64,000 bases of DNA from Pseudorhodoplanes sp049324435 (GCA_049324435.1 JBMOOQ010000024.1:179740-243739), one strand, 5' to 3'. Positions 54,612 to 63,232 are shown, counted from the first letter of the stretch. Numbers and translations are program-made. Notes: generated from the sequence alone by a model not told the origin.

Positions 54612-55832
54612 CTAATCCGTCATCGCCATGGCGCGCAGCGCCATGCGCTCGCGGGCGGAGAGCTTCTCGGTTTCGCTCTTGAGCTGGCCGCAGGCGGCGA
54701 GAATATCGCGCCCGCGCGGGGTGCGCACCGGCGAGGCATAGCCTGCGTTGAACACCACTTCGGAAAATTTCTCGATCTGCTCCCAGTCGGAGCATTCGTA
54801 TTGCGAACCCGGCCAGGGATTGAACGGGATCAGGTTGATCTTGGCCGGAATGCCCTTGAGAAGCCGTACCAGCTCCTTCGCCTCGGCGAGTGAATCGTTG
54901 ACGCCCTTCAGCATCACGTACTCGAAGGTGATACGGCGCGCATTCGAGGCGCCGGGATAATCGCGGCAGGCCTGCAGCACATCCCTGATCGGATATTTGC
55001 GGTTCAGCGGCACCAGCACGTCGCGCAGATCGTCGCGCACTGCATGCAGCGAGATCGCGAGCGAACAGCCAATCTCGCTGCCCGTGCGGGCGATGTTCGG
55101 AACGACGCCGGAGGTCGACAGCGTGATGCGCCGCTTCGACAGCGACAGCCCGTCGCCATCCATGGTGACGAGCAGCGCGTCGCGCACATTCTCGAAATTG
55201 TAGAGCGGCTCGCCCATCCCCATCATCACGATGTTGGAGACGCAGCGCTCGCCCGCGGTCGGCAGGCCGGGTCCGGTGGCGCGTGTTTGTCCGAGGAAAT
55301 CGCCGAGCCGGTCGCGCGCCACCATGATCTGGCCGACAATCTCGCCCGCCGTGAGATTGCGCACGAGGCGCTGCGTGCCGGTGTGGCAGAACGAGCAGTT
55401 CAGCGTGCAGCCGACCTGGCTCGAGACGCACAGGGTGCCGCGGTCGCTCTCGGGGATATACACGGTCTCGATCAGATGCGGCCGCTCGCCCGGATGTTCG
55501 CTGGCAAGCTTCAGGAGCCATTTGCGGGTGCCGTCGGCGGAGACCTGCTCGGTCACGACCTCCGGCCGCTCCAGCGTGAAATGCTGATCCAGTGCGCCGC
55601 GCACCTCCTTCGAGATCGACGTCATCTGCGAAAAGTCATGCGCACCGCGCACATACAGCCAGTGCCAGATCTGCTGCGCGCGCATCTTGCGCTCGCGCTC
55701 CGGCACGCCGATGCCGCCGAGCATGTCGGCCAATTGGGCGCGCGACGCGCCGACCAGCGAGGGCTTGTCAGGCGCGACATAGACCTCAAGCGGGGTCTTT
55801 TCGAGCGGGGCTGTGGCGGCGGCGTGGGTCAT
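54612..55832 (-). CDS. rlmN: 23S rRNA (adenine(2503)-C(2))-methyltransferase
   Basis: Radical SAM enzyme that methylates A2503 in 23S rRNA and A37 in some tRNAs. The protein is 406 residues. The cluster ligands are Cys142, Cys146 and Cys149 (GCTLNCSFCHTGTQ). GMGEPLYNFENV near residue 205 and STSGVVPNI near 240 are classic. The mechanistic Cys near the C-terminus is present in SPVRTPRGRDILAACGQL. Confidence 0.96.
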   Translation of the reverse strand: MTHAAATAPLEKTPLEVYVAPDKPSLVGASRAQLADMLGGIGVPERERKMRAQQIWHWLYVRGAHDFSQMTSISKEVRGALDQHFTLERPEVVTEQVSADGTRKWLLKLASEHPGERPHLIETVYIPESDRGTLCVSSQVGCTLNCSFCHTGTQRLVRNLTAGEIVGQIMVARDRLGDFLGQTRATGPGLPTAGERCVSNIVMMGMGEPLYNFENVRDALLVTMDGDGLSLSKRRITLSTSGVVPNIARTGSEIGCSLAISLHAVRDDLRDVLVPLNRKYPIRDVLQACRDYPGASNARRITFEYVMLKGVNDSLAEAKELVRLLKGIPAKINLIPFNPWPGSQYECSDWEQIEKFSEVVFNAGYASPVRTPRGRDILAACGQLKSETEKLSARERMALRAMAMTD

Positions 55833-55870
55833 GGGCCGGTATATATGGGAACGGAACTGATTTGCCGAAT

Positions 55871-56025
55871 CTCGTGTCCGGGCGCCAAAAGCGCGTTTAC
55901 GCGCCTTTTCAACGCGCTATTGCAGCGTGAAACGGGGCTCCGCCGGACCGGAACCCACGATGGGTCCCGGATCTGCGGTGCATCACTTCGCTATGCTCCG
56001 TGCTGCACCGCGTCCGGGACACGAG
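55871..56025. repeat. Intergenic repeat family A, copy 4
   Basis: Begins CTCGTGTCC and ends GGACACGAG, an exact 9-bp terminal inverted repeat. Inside are AAAGCGCGTTTACGCGCC, ATGGGTCCCGGATCTGCGG and GCATCACTTCGCTATGCTCC blocks. It lies between divergently placed rlmN and the convergent IalB-like gene. Confidence 0.78.
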
Positions 56026-56083
56026 AGGGGTCAAGCCCGGCAATGACCAAGATGAGAGCGCTCGCGCCCCGGAATGGCCGCCG

Positions 56084-56620
56084 CTACCGGCATTCCTGCG
56101 CGGCGCGGTCGAGCGCCTGCACCACGCCCTTGAGCGAGAACTTGTCGATCGTCTTGGTGCCGCGGCCGGACTCACCCTTCACCACGACCTCGGCGCCCTT
56201 GCGCATCGCCTCGACCAGTCGCGCCTCTTCGGCGGCGTTCTTCACCCAGGCGCCGTCATTCTGCGTGTACATCGCGAAATTGGTCGAGCCGACCTCGATC
56301 GTCGCATCGGTATTGGCCTTGAATGGATAGCCGATGATGACCGACACCTCCTCGCGCACCTTCTCGGCCGGACGGGTGGAGACGAACAGCCAAGCCGGAT
56401 CGCGCGGGCGGCCGGGCGGCACCGTCTCCGACGAGGTCGGCTTGGCCAGCGCGAAGCAGACCTTCCGGCCGTTCGGCGTCGCGGTGTAGGCACCCCAGCT
56501 GCCAAATTCACCAAGTAGCTGGGCGGCCGATTGCGCCCGTGCGTCTTCAACAGTGGCGGCCGGCAGCAGCACCGCACCGAACAGATACAGGAGAACGGCA
56601 AATCGTGCAGGAGCGCGCAT
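56084..56620 (-). CDS. Invasion-associated locus B (IalB) family exported protein
   Basis: A 178-residue protein with a signal peptide (residues 1 to about 29, ending DARA). The mature part has LLGEFGSWGAYTATPNGRKVCFALAKP, FVSTRPAEKVREEVSVIIGYPF and a C-terminal GTKTIDKFSLKGVVQALDRAAQEC, the pattern of the IalB family found in many Hyphomicrobiales. The ATG at 56620 is chosen because it begins the signal peptide; the open frame runs on to 57661 through the opposite gene. Role outside Bartonella is unclear. Confidence 0.85.
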   Translation of the reverse strand: MRAPARFAVLLYLFGAVLLPAATVEDARAQSAAQLLGEFGSWGAYTATPNGRKVCFALAKPTSSETVPPGRPRDPAWLFVSTRPAEKVREEVSVIIGYPFKANTDATIEVGSTNFAMYTQNDGAWVKNAAEEARLVEAMRKGAEVVVKGESGRGTKTIDKFSLKGVVQALDRAAQECR

Positions 56621-56773
56621 CTTCAAGATCCAGCAGATTCGAAATGGACAACAATGGCCTAGCACAAATGGCGGTTTGCAATAATAAGTGAAAATCGGCG
56701 ATGTCATGGCGCGGGAATACCGTCTGTGCCCGCTGTGCACATTCGCCGCAGCCACGCGCCCAAGGGTCTGGAC

Positions 56774-57748
56774 ATGAAAGCCATCATCTGCAGCCGCTAC
56801 GGCACACCCGACGATCTCGAGCTGCGTGAGCTTCCCGACCCCGAAGCGGGCGCGGGAGAGGTCGTGGTCAAAGTCGCCGCGGCCGCGCTCAACTTCTTCG
56901 ACACGCTGCTGATCGCCGGGAAATATCAGGTCAAGCCGGACTTCCCGTTCTCGCCAGCCGCGGAGTTTGCCGGCACCGTGCACGCGGTCGGCCCGGGTGT
57001 CACCGGGTTCGACATCGGCGATCGCGTGATGAGCTACGCCGCCTATGGCGCCGCGCGCGAATATTACGTGCAGAAGGCAGAGCGGCTGGTGAAGGTGCCG
57101 GACTCTCTCGATCTCGATCGCGCCGCGGGGCTCTCCGTCACCTACGGCACCACAATCCACGCACTGAAGGATCGCGCGAAGCTGAAAGCGGGCGAGACAC
57201 TCGCCGTGCTCGGCGCGGCCGGCGGCACCGGGCTTGCCGCAATCGAGATCGGCAAGTTGATGGGTGCGCGCGTGATCGCCTGCGCCTCGACGGAGGAGAA
57301 ATGCGCCTTCGCCAAACAGCACGGTGCCGACGAGACGATCAATTACGGCACCAATAACTTGCGCGACGAACTGAAGCGGCTTGGCGGAACCCACGGCATC
57401 GACGTGATCTACGATCCGGTCGGCGACAAATATGCCGAGCCCGCGCTGCGCTCGATGGCGTGGGAGGGGCGTTATCTCGTCATCGGATTCGCCGCAGGCG
57501 AAATCCCGAAAATCCCGCTCAATCTCGTGCTGCTGAAAAGCTGCGACATCGTCGGCGTGCATTGGGGTGCGTTCGTCGCGCGCGATCCTGCGGGCGAGGC
57601 CCGCAACATGGGCCAGATCGTGCAATGGTGCGCCGACGGCAAATTGTCCGCGCATGTGCACGCGGTCTATCCGCTCAGCGATACCGCGCAGGCGATGAAA
57701 GACATCGCCGCTCGCAAGATCATGGGCAAGGCGATCTTGAAGCCTTAG
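56774..57748 (+). CDS. NADPH:quinone oxidoreductase family protein
   Basis: A 324-residue zinc-free medium-chain dehydrogenase/reductase. It has the MKAIICSRYGTPDDLELRELPDPEAGAGEVVVKV start, ALNFFDTLLIAGKYQVKPDFPFSPAAEFAG near 38, and the nucleotide site VLGAAGGTGLAAIEIGKLMG near 143. It probably reduces quinones or conjugated enals. The ATG at 56774 gives the family N-terminus. It stands alone. Confidence 0.92.
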   Translation: MKAIICSRYGTPDDLELRELPDPEAGAGEVVVKVAAAALNFFDTLLIAGKYQVKPDFPFSPAAEFAGTVHAVGPGVTGFDIGDRVMSYAAYGAAREYYVQKAERLVKVPDSLDLDRAAGLSVTYGTTIHALKDRAKLKAGETLAVLGAAGGTGLAAIEIGKLMGARVIACASTEEKCAFAKQHGADETINYGTNNLRDELKRLGGTHGIDVIYDPVGDKYAEPALRSMAWEGRYLVIGFAAGEIPKIPLNLVLLKSCDIVGVHWGAFVARDPAGEARNMGQIVQWCADGKLSAHVHAVYPLSDTAQAMKDIAARKIMGKAILKP

Positions 57749-57758
57749 CTGGACAGTC

Positions 57759-57793
57759 CAAAAGCAAAACCCGGTCTCCTTGCGGAGACCGGG
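57759..57793 (-). terminator. Rho-independent terminator of the Tyr/Gly-rich protein gene
   Basis: A perfect 10-bp stem (CCCGGTCTCC / GGAGACCGGG, loop TTGC, 57770-57793). On the minus strand it is followed by GTTTTGCTTTT, the expected T-rich tail. It lies 49 bases after the stop codon of the gene at 57843-58055, and may also end the convergent quinone oxidoreductase gene. Confidence 0.8.
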
Positions 57794-57842
57794 CTGGCTG
57801 CCTGAGCGGCGCCGGGGTCACACAGGTGAACCCGAGGAGCGA

Positions 57843-58055
57843 TTAGTAGCCGTAGCCGCCGTAGTAGGAGCGATAGCCGTACGACTTGTAGCCGTAGCCG
57901 TAGGACTTGTAGCCGTAGCTGTAGCCGTAATAGGGCTTGTAGTAGGACTTGTACCCATAGCCACCGTAATAATGAGCGGACGCGGCGGTCGGGGCCAGAG
58001 CGGCGGTGACAAGGGCGGCACCGGCAGCGAGGCCGAGGATGGTCTTGCGGAACAT
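57843..58055 (-). CDS. Small exported Tyr/Gly-rich repetitive protein
   Basis: A 70-residue protein. Residues 1-27 form a signal peptide (ending ASA before HYYGG). The mature 43 residues are almost only Tyr, Gly, Lys and Ser with repeats of YGYKSY. It has no known domain. The gene has its own terminator, so it is likely real. Such low-complexity, aromatic-rich secreted peptides may coat surfaces or cross-link, but no function is established. Confidence 0.75.
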   Translation of the reverse strand: MFRKTILGLAAGAALVTAALAPTAASAHYYGGYGYKSYYKPYYGYSYGYKSYGYGYKSYGYRSYYGGYGY

Positions 58056-58185
58056 GGGGGCTCTCCTGTGTGAGGGATGCGCTCATCGCATCCTGCCCAT
58101 CAGTCGCGCGGTCCGCCGGGGAGGTTCAAAGCCCCTGCCCCGGCTTCGCACTTCACGGCTTCGTGTGGATTCCGGGCCCGGCCAG

Positions 58186-58536
58186 CTAAACCGCCAGCTT
58201 CCGCTTCGCCGCCGCGCGATGTTCCGGCCGGATCGCGTCCGAAACCGCCTTCAGCGCAGCCGCCAGCACGGCCGCATCGTCCGCAAAGCCGAACATCGGC
58301 AACAGGTCCGGAACCGCGTCGACCGGCATTACGAAATAGGCCAGCGCACCCAGGAGGATGAACCGGACCTGGTGCGGCGTGTTGCGGTCGAAGGCGCAGT
58401 AATAGGCGGCCAGCAGATCCTCGGCGAAGGGGATATTGGCCGCGACCCGCGCGACCTTCGGCCAGAATTCCTTTTGCACCGTCTGCTCGTCGGCAGCGGC
58501 TTTCAGGAACTCGTCGATGTCACGGGCCCGGGCCAT
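58186..58536 (-). CDS. YkvA family (DUF1232) protein
   Basis: A 116-residue protein. The family core is LGALAYFVMPVDAVPDLLPMFGFADDAAVLAAALKAV (residues about 63-100), with the characteristic P-x-D-x-x-P-D. A short helix around AYF may touch the membrane. Function unknown. It stands between the Tyr/Gly-rich gene and the LysR gene on the same strand. Confidence 0.88.
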   Translation of the reverse strand: MARARDIDEFLKAAADEQTVQKEFWPKVARVAANIPFAEDLLAAYYCAFDRNTPHQVRFILLGALAYFVMPVDAVPDLLPMFGFADDAAVLAAALKAVSDAIRPEHRAAAKRKLAV

Positions 58537-58596
58537 GGCTCAGGGCTCCTCTGCTGGATTATGTGGTAATTGTCCTCATCGAGGAAAGAGCCTCGC

Positions 58597-59487
58597 TTAC
58601 TGAAACAGCTCCGCTCGCGCGACGATGAAATCCAGGAAACTCCTGGCCCGCGCCGACATCCAGTGCGTCTCCGGATATACGACATGCAGCGGCAACGATG
58701 ACACTGCATAATCGGGCAGCAGCGCCTTCATCTGCCCGCGCTTGAGCGCCTCGCCGGCGCACCATGCCGGCACGATGGCGATGCCGAGATGCTGCAGCAC
58801 CGCCTCCTGCATCGCATCGGCATCGTCCACCATCACCGCGCCGGACACGCTGACGACATGCCGCCCGTCGTCGGATTCGAAGGTCCATTGGTTGGCCGGC
58901 GCCATCCGCGCATAGGCGATGCATTGATGCTGCTTGAGATCATCCGGATTGCGCGGCGTGCCGCGTTCCTTCAGATAGCGCGGCGTCGCCACCAGATAGC
59001 GCCGCACCGTGCCGATCCGCCGTGCCATCAGCGAACTCGATTCGAGCTGGCCGATGCGGAGCGCGAGCTCCATCCCCTCCTCGACCAGATTGATGGTGCG
59101 CTCGTCGAAGCGCAGGTCGAGCTTCACGTCGGGATAGTCGCGCGCATAGTCGCGCACGATCGGCATCAGATAATGCCGGCCGAACGACGACGGCACGCTG
59201 ATGCGCAGGGTGCCGGACGGCCGCGCCGGCGCCTCGCGGATCGAGGCGCGCGCCTGTTCGAACGTGCCGAGCACCTGCCGGGCGAGTTCGTAGACGCGAT
59301 GCGCCTCGCGGGTCGGCGTCAGCTTACGCGTGGTGCGCATGAAGAGCTGCGACCCGAATTCCTCTTCGAGAAGCGCAATGCGCTTGCTGACCGCGGGCTG
59401 GCCGAGCCCGAGCTCTTTCGCCGCGGCGGAGAAACTGCCGCCTTCCATCGCGCGCACAAAGGCCTTCAGGCAGTCGATCCGGTCCAT
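58597..59487 (-). CDS. LysR family transcriptional regulator
   Basis: A 296-residue regulator. The N-terminal helix-turn-helix MEGGSFSAAAKELGLGQPAVSKRIALLEEEFGSQLFMRTTRKLTPT is near residue 14, followed by the usual effector-binding domain (GTLRISVPSSFGRHYLMPIV). It is divergent from the styrene/indole-monooxygenase-like gene with a 116-base spacer. That spacer holds two TTCC-N5/6-GGAA motifs, so it likely activates that gene in response to a substrate or product. Confidence 0.93.
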   Translation of the reverse strand: MDRIDCLKAFVRAMEGGSFSAAAKELGLGQPAVSKRIALLEEEFGSQLFMRTTRKLTPTREAHRVYELARQVLGTFEQARASIREAPARPSGTLRISVPSSFGRHYLMPIVRDYARDYPDVKLDLRFDERTINLVEEGMELALRIGQLESSSLMARRIGTVRRYLVATPRYLKERGTPRNPDDLKQHQCIAYARMAPANQWTFESDDGRHVVSVSGAVMVDDADAMQEAVLQHLGIAIVPAWCAGEALKRGQMKALLPDYAVSSLPLHVVYPETHWMSARARSFLDFIVARAELFQ

Positions 59488-59494
59488 CGCAATA

Positions 59495-59540
59495 ATTCCC
59501 TATTGGAATAAATCTTATTCTGTTCATTCCCTATACGGAA
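59495..59540. promoter_or_regulatory. Candidate LysR binding sites in the divergent promoter region
   Basis: ATTCC-CTATT-GGAAT (59495-59509) is a perfect interrupted palindrome with the LysR T-N11-A spacing. A related site TTCC-CTATAC-GGAA lies at 59527-59540, 31 bases on (three helical turns). The first overlaps the region just ahead of the LysR start, which suits autoregulation. Confidence 0.6.
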
Positions 59541-59603
59541 GGCCCGGCGCTGCCCTAAGCTTCGCCGCAACAAGCAAGAATTGTTGAAAATCGGGAGGGA
59601 CCC

Positions 59604-60851
59604 TTGAAGCGATCGATCGGAATCGTCGGCGCCGGCGTCGGCGGCCTGCATCTGGCGTTGTATCTGCAAAAGCACGGTGTCGACGCCACCATCATCACCG
59701 ACCGCGCAGCGGAGGACTATCGCCACTCGCGGCTGCTCAACACCGTCGCGCATCATGCGGTGACGATCGCGCGCGAGCACGAACTTGGCATCCATCACTG
59801 GGACGACCCGAAGCTTTTTTATTATTATCACGACCACGTCTTTAACTTCCCGCAGCCGCTGCATTTCCGCGGCGATTTCAAGAATCCGAGCCGCGCCGTC
59901 GATTACCGCATCTATCTGCCGACGCTGATGAACGATTTTGCGCGCCGCGGCGGCAAGATCGAGATCCGCAAGATCGAGGAAGGCGATATTCCGGCGCTGG
60001 TGAACCGTTTCGACCTTCTCGTCGTGTCCACCGGCAAGGGCGCGCTGGGCGACCTGTTCTCCTACCGCCCCGAACATTCGCCCTATACGCAGCCGCAGCG
60101 AAAACTCTGCGTCGGCCTCTACAAGGGCGTGCGCCAGCCCGACCCAATGAATGTCACGCTGTCGGTCTCTCCCGGTCATGGCGAGATGATCGTGATCCCG
60201 ACGCTCACCTTCGACGGCATCGCCAATGCCCTCCTTATGGAAAACGTGCCGGGCGGCGACATGGAGGAGCTGGCCACACTGAATTACGAAAAGGACCGCA
60301 AGCATTTCCTCAAGGTGCTGCTCGGCAAGCTGGAGAAGCATCACCCGACAACCTATGACCGCATCGACACCGCGACGTTCGATCTCGCGCAGCCGCAGGA
60401 TCTTCTTCAGGGCGGGGTCGTGCCCACCGTGCGCAAGACCGTGGTGCAGTTCGACGGCGGAAAATGCGCGATCGCGTTGGGCGACCTGCATTCCGTGGTC
60501 GATCCGATGATGGGCCAGGGTGCCAACATGGCCTCCTACGCCGCCTTCGTGATGGGCGAGGAGATCGTCAATGCCGACGCGCTCGATGCGCGCTTCTGCG
60601 AAAAGGTCGATATGCGGCGGCAGGACCGGGTGCTGGCGGCCTCGCGCTGGACCAATCTGATGCTGGCACCGCCGTCCGAAGCGATGGGCGCGCTGATTGG
60701 GACGATGAGCCAGAACAAGGCGCTCGCCGACGAATTCACCGAGAACTTCAATTATCCCGAGCGGCAGTGGGACCGCATTGCGTCACCGCAACGCATTCAC
60801 GCCTGGCTCAATCGTGTATCGTCGCCTGCGGCCGCAACCGCGGCTGCGTAG
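59604..60851 (+). CDS. Styrene/indole monooxygenase-like FAD-dependent oxygenase (StyA-like)
   Basis: A 415-residue group E flavoprotein monooxygenase. The FAD site is GIVGAGVGGLHLALYLQKHG at residues 5-24, and the second motif is AIALGDLHSVVDPMMGQGANMASYAAFVMGE near 290. Internal features such as NTVAHHAVTIAREHELGI and FNFPQPLHFRG are of the StyA/IMO type, which epoxidises styrene or oxidises indole with reduced FAD from a separate StyB reductase. No StyB-like gene is adjacent. An EthD protein and an aldehyde dehydrogenase follow. Confidence 0.85.
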   Translation: MKRSIGIVGAGVGGLHLALYLQKHGVDATIITDRAAEDYRHSRLLNTVAHHAVTIAREHELGIHHWDDPKLFYYYHDHVFNFPQPLHFRGDFKNPSRAVDYRIYLPTLMNDFARRGGKIEIRKIEEGDIPALVNRFDLLVVSTGKGALGDLFSYRPEHSPYTQPQRKLCVGLYKGVRQPDPMNVTLSVSPGHGEMIVIPTLTFDGIANALLMENVPGGDMEELATLNYEKDRKHFLKVLLGKLEKHHPTTYDRIDTATFDLAQPQDLLQGGVVPTVRKTVVQFDGGKCAIALGDLHSVVDPMMGQGANMASYAAFVMGEEIVNADALDARFCEKVDMRRQDRVLAASRWTNLMLAPPSEAMGALIGTMSQNKALADEFTENFNYPERQWDRIASPQRIHAWLNRVSSPAAATAAA

Positions 60852-60888
60852 GGTGTGCATCGCCTGAAATCCTTCAATCCGTTCGTCC

Positions 60889-60947
60889 CCGCGAAAGCGG
60901 GGACCCAGACTCAAGGCCTGGATGCCCGCCTTCGCGGGCATGAGCGG
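60889..60947. repeat. Intergenic palindromic repeat family C, copy 2
   Basis: CCGTTCGTCCCCGCGAAAGCGGGGACC, a short spacer, then GCCCGCCTTCGCGGGC and GAGCGG: same layout as 53231-53300. It interrupts the presumed operon between the StyA-like gene and the EthD gene. Confidence 0.8.
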
Positions 60948-60999
60948 TTTGTGAATGCCCTTTCAGTCCTGCCACGCCAGAACACCAAGAGGAAACGCC

Positions 61000-61302
61000 A
61001 TGCATTGCCTGACCGTCATCTATCCGAAGCCAGACAACCCGGAGCATTTCAAGAAATACTATAAGGAGACGCATATCCCGCTTGCGAAACAGCTGCCCGG
61101 GCTGAAATCCTGCCACTATGCCTATCCGGAGGCCGTCGGGCCCGCCGAGAATGCGCCGTTCTGCATCTTCCAGGCCTTCTTCGATTCGCCGCAGGCGATG
61201 GGTCAGGCGATGCAGTCCGACATGGGCAAGAAGGTTGCGGCGGACGTGCCGAACTATTCGCCCAAGGGCGCGACCATCGTTCACTTCGCGCCGGAACAAT
61301 AA
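61000..61302 (+). CDS. EthD family protein
   Basis: A 100-residue ferredoxin-like dimeric alpha/beta-barrel protein. It opens MHCLTVIYPKPDNPEHFKKYYKETHIPLAKQLPGLKSC, the EthD signature including the conserved THIPLAK stretch. AAGAGG precedes the ATG at 61000; the in-frame ATG at 60955 lies upstream without such a site. It is 11 bases before the aldehyde dehydrogenase start. EthD proteins accompany oxygenases in ether and indole catabolism, with an undefined accessory role. Confidence 0.85.
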   Translation: MHCLTVIYPKPDNPEHFKKYYKETHIPLAKQLPGLKSCHYAYPEAVGPAENAPFCIFQAFFDSPQAMGQAMQSDMGKKVAADVPNYSPKGATIVHFAPEQ

Positions 61303-61313
61303 CGTCAGAGGAA

Positions 61314-62723
61314 ATGCCAGTGCAAACTTACAATCTCACCATCGGCGGCAAGCCGGTTCCGGCCAGGGATCATTTCGAGGTCCGCAACCCTTCCACCGGC
61401 GAGGTCGTCGGCCTTGCGCCGAAAGCGACAACGGAACAGCTCGATGAGGCCGTGGACGCCGCGCAGAAAGCGTTCTCGACCTGGTCGAAGACCTCCCATG
61501 ACGAGCGCAAGACACTCATCCACGCCGCCGCACAGAAGATCGCCGATCATGCCGAGGAGATCGCGCGGCTCATCACACTCGAACAGGGCAAGCCGCTGAA
61601 CGGGCTCGGCTCGCGCTTTGAGATGGGCGGCGCCGGCGCCTGGGCGAACTACACCGCGGCCCTCGATATCCCGGTGAAGGTGATCCAGGACAATAACGAG
61701 GGCCGCATCGAGCTGCATCGCCGCCCGATCGGCGTCGTCGGCTCGATCACACCCTGGAACTGGCCGGTGCTGATCGCGATCTGGCACATCGTCCCGGCGA
61801 TCCGCGCCGGCAATACCGTGGTCAACAAGCCCTCGCCCTACACGCCGCTCTCCACGCTCCGCATGATCGAGCTGATGAACGAGGTGCTGCCGGCCGGCGT
61901 CGTCAACGGCATTGCCGGCGAGGACAGCATCGGCGCTGCGATGTCGGCGCATGAGGGCATCGGCAAAATCGTGTTCACCGGCTCCGCCTCAACCGGCAGG
62001 AAGGTGATGTCGAGCGCCGCGAACACGCTGAAGCGCCTCACCCTCGAACTTGGCGGCAACGACGCCGGCATCGTGCTGCCGGATGTCGATCCGAAACAGA
62101 TCGCGCCCGGCCTGTTCTGGGGCGGCTTCATCAATAACGGCCAGACCTGCGCCGCGCTGAAGCGGCTCTATGTGCATGACAGCGTTTATGACGCGGTGTG
62201 CCGCGAGCTGGTCGCATTCGCGAAAACCATCCCGATGGGCGATGGCCTGAAAGACGACACCCAGCTCGGCCCGGTGCAGAACCGCATGCAATACGACAAG
62301 GTCGCGCGCCTCGTCGAAGCTGCGAAAAAAGGCGGCGGCACGGTACTGATGGGCGGCGAGCCGCAGAACGGCAGCCTGTTCTATCCGGTGACGCTGATCG
62401 GTAATCTCGACAACGGCAATCCGCTGGTGGACGAGGAACAATTCGGACCGGCCTTGCCGATCATCCGTTACTCCGATGTGGAAGAAGTCATCGCGCGCGC
62501 CAACGACAATCCGAACGGCCTTGGCGGTTCGGTCTGGTCGAAGAATATCGACAGGGCCCGCGAACTCGGCGCCCAGCTTCAATGCGGCACGGTCTGGATC
62601 AACAAACACGGCCCGATCCAGCCGAACGTGCCGTTCGGCGGCGTGAAGAATTCCGGCATCGGTGTCGAATTCGGCGAGGAAGGCCTGTTCGAGAATACCA
62701 ATGTGCAGGTGATGTATAGCTGA
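61314..62723 (+). CDS. Aldehyde dehydrogenase family protein
   Basis: A 469-residue NAD(P)-dependent aldehyde dehydrogenase. The cofactor region is GVVGSITPWNWPVLIAIWHIVPAI near residue 142. Catalytic Glu245 is in TLELGGNDAG and Cys279 in GQTCAALKRL. The C-terminal GGVKNSGIGVEFGEEGL matches the family. It follows EthD by 11 bases. In a StyA-type pathway it would oxidise the aldehyde formed from the epoxide or ring-opened product. Confidence 0.93.
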   Translation: MPVQTYNLTIGGKPVPARDHFEVRNPSTGEVVGLAPKATTEQLDEAVDAAQKAFSTWSKTSHDERKTLIHAAAQKIADHAEEIARLITLEQGKPLNGLGSRFEMGGAGAWANYTAALDIPVKVIQDNNEGRIELHRRPIGVVGSITPWNWPVLIAIWHIVPAIRAGNTVVNKPSPYTPLSTLRMIELMNEVLPAGVVNGIAGEDSIGAAMSAHEGIGKIVFTGSASTGRKVMSSAANTLKRLTLELGGNDAGIVLPDVDPKQIAPGLFWGGFINNGQTCAALKRLYVHDSVYDAVCRELVAFAKTIPMGDGLKDDTQLGPVQNRMQYDKVARLVEAAKKGGGTVLMGGEPQNGSLFYPVTLIGNLDNGNPLVDEEQFGPALPIIRYSDVEEVIARANDNPNGLGGSVWSKNIDRARELGAQLQCGTVWINKHGPIQPNVPFGGVKNSGIGVEFGEEGLFENTNVQVMYS

Positions 62724-62751
62724 GCGCTTCCCTCTCCGCGCACTCAGTTCC

Positions 62752-62907
62752 TTTACCCTCCCCCTTGTGGGGAGGGTCGCGAGCGAAGCGAGCGGGGTGG
62801 GGGTCGTGATTGGGTTCGAGGCGCTTCCGACGAGTCACGCAATCACCCCACCCCGATCTCCTTCGCTGATCTCAATCGATCGACCCTCCCCACAAGGGGA
62901 GGGTAAA
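62752..62907. repeat. Intergenic palindromic element family D, long copy
   Basis: A 156-base element bounded by near-perfect 27-28-base inverted arms: TTTACCCTCCCCCTTGTGGGG... (62752-62779) and ...CACAAGGGGAGGGTAAA (62881-62907). The arms differ by one base. Each arm is itself a hairpin. It lies between the aldehyde dehydrogenase and the convergent pterin dehydratase gene. It resembles a miniature inverted-repeat element; no open frame is inside. Confidence 0.8.
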
Positions 62908-62941
62908 GAGAGAGCTCGGCGTCATCGCGACACCGCAGCAA

Positions 62942-63232
62942 TCACCCCGCAAGCTTATCCATCGCTGTGGCCAGCGCGATGTCCTTCTCGGTGACCCCGC
63001 CGGCGTCGTGGGTTGCGAGAGTCACCTCCACCGTTTTGTAGACATTGAACCACTCGGGATGATGGTCGCGCTTCTCCGCGATCAGCGCCGCACGCGTCAT
63101 GAAGCCGAAGGCTTCGTTGAAATCCCGAAACACGAACTTCTTGAAAATCGCATCGCGCTCCATCAACTCGGTCCAGCCCGGGATGGTTGCGAGCGCGGCC
63201 TTGCGGGCCTCGCCGGTGAGTTTGTCAGCCAT
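62942..63232 (-). CDS. 4a-hydroxytetrahydrobiopterin dehydratase (pterin-4-alpha-carbinolamine dehydratase)
   Basis: A 96-residue enzyme that recycles the pterin cofactor of aromatic amino acid hydroxylases. The active-site pattern EKRDHHPEWFNVYKTVEVTLATHDAGGVTEKD (residues about 53-84) matches the PCD signature with the His-His-Pro core. No phenylalanine hydroxylase gene is in the window; stand-alone copies are common. Confidence 0.93.
   Translation of the reverse strand: MADKLTGEARKAALATIPGWTELMERDAIFKKFVFRDFNEAFGFMTRAALIAEKRDHHPEWFNVYKTVEVTLATHDAGGVTEKDIALATAMDKLAG

Noticed and set aside
57843..58055. Repeated YGYKSY DNA as a CRISPR-like array
   Set aside because: The repeats are short, in frame and without spacers; they encode a low-complexity protein.
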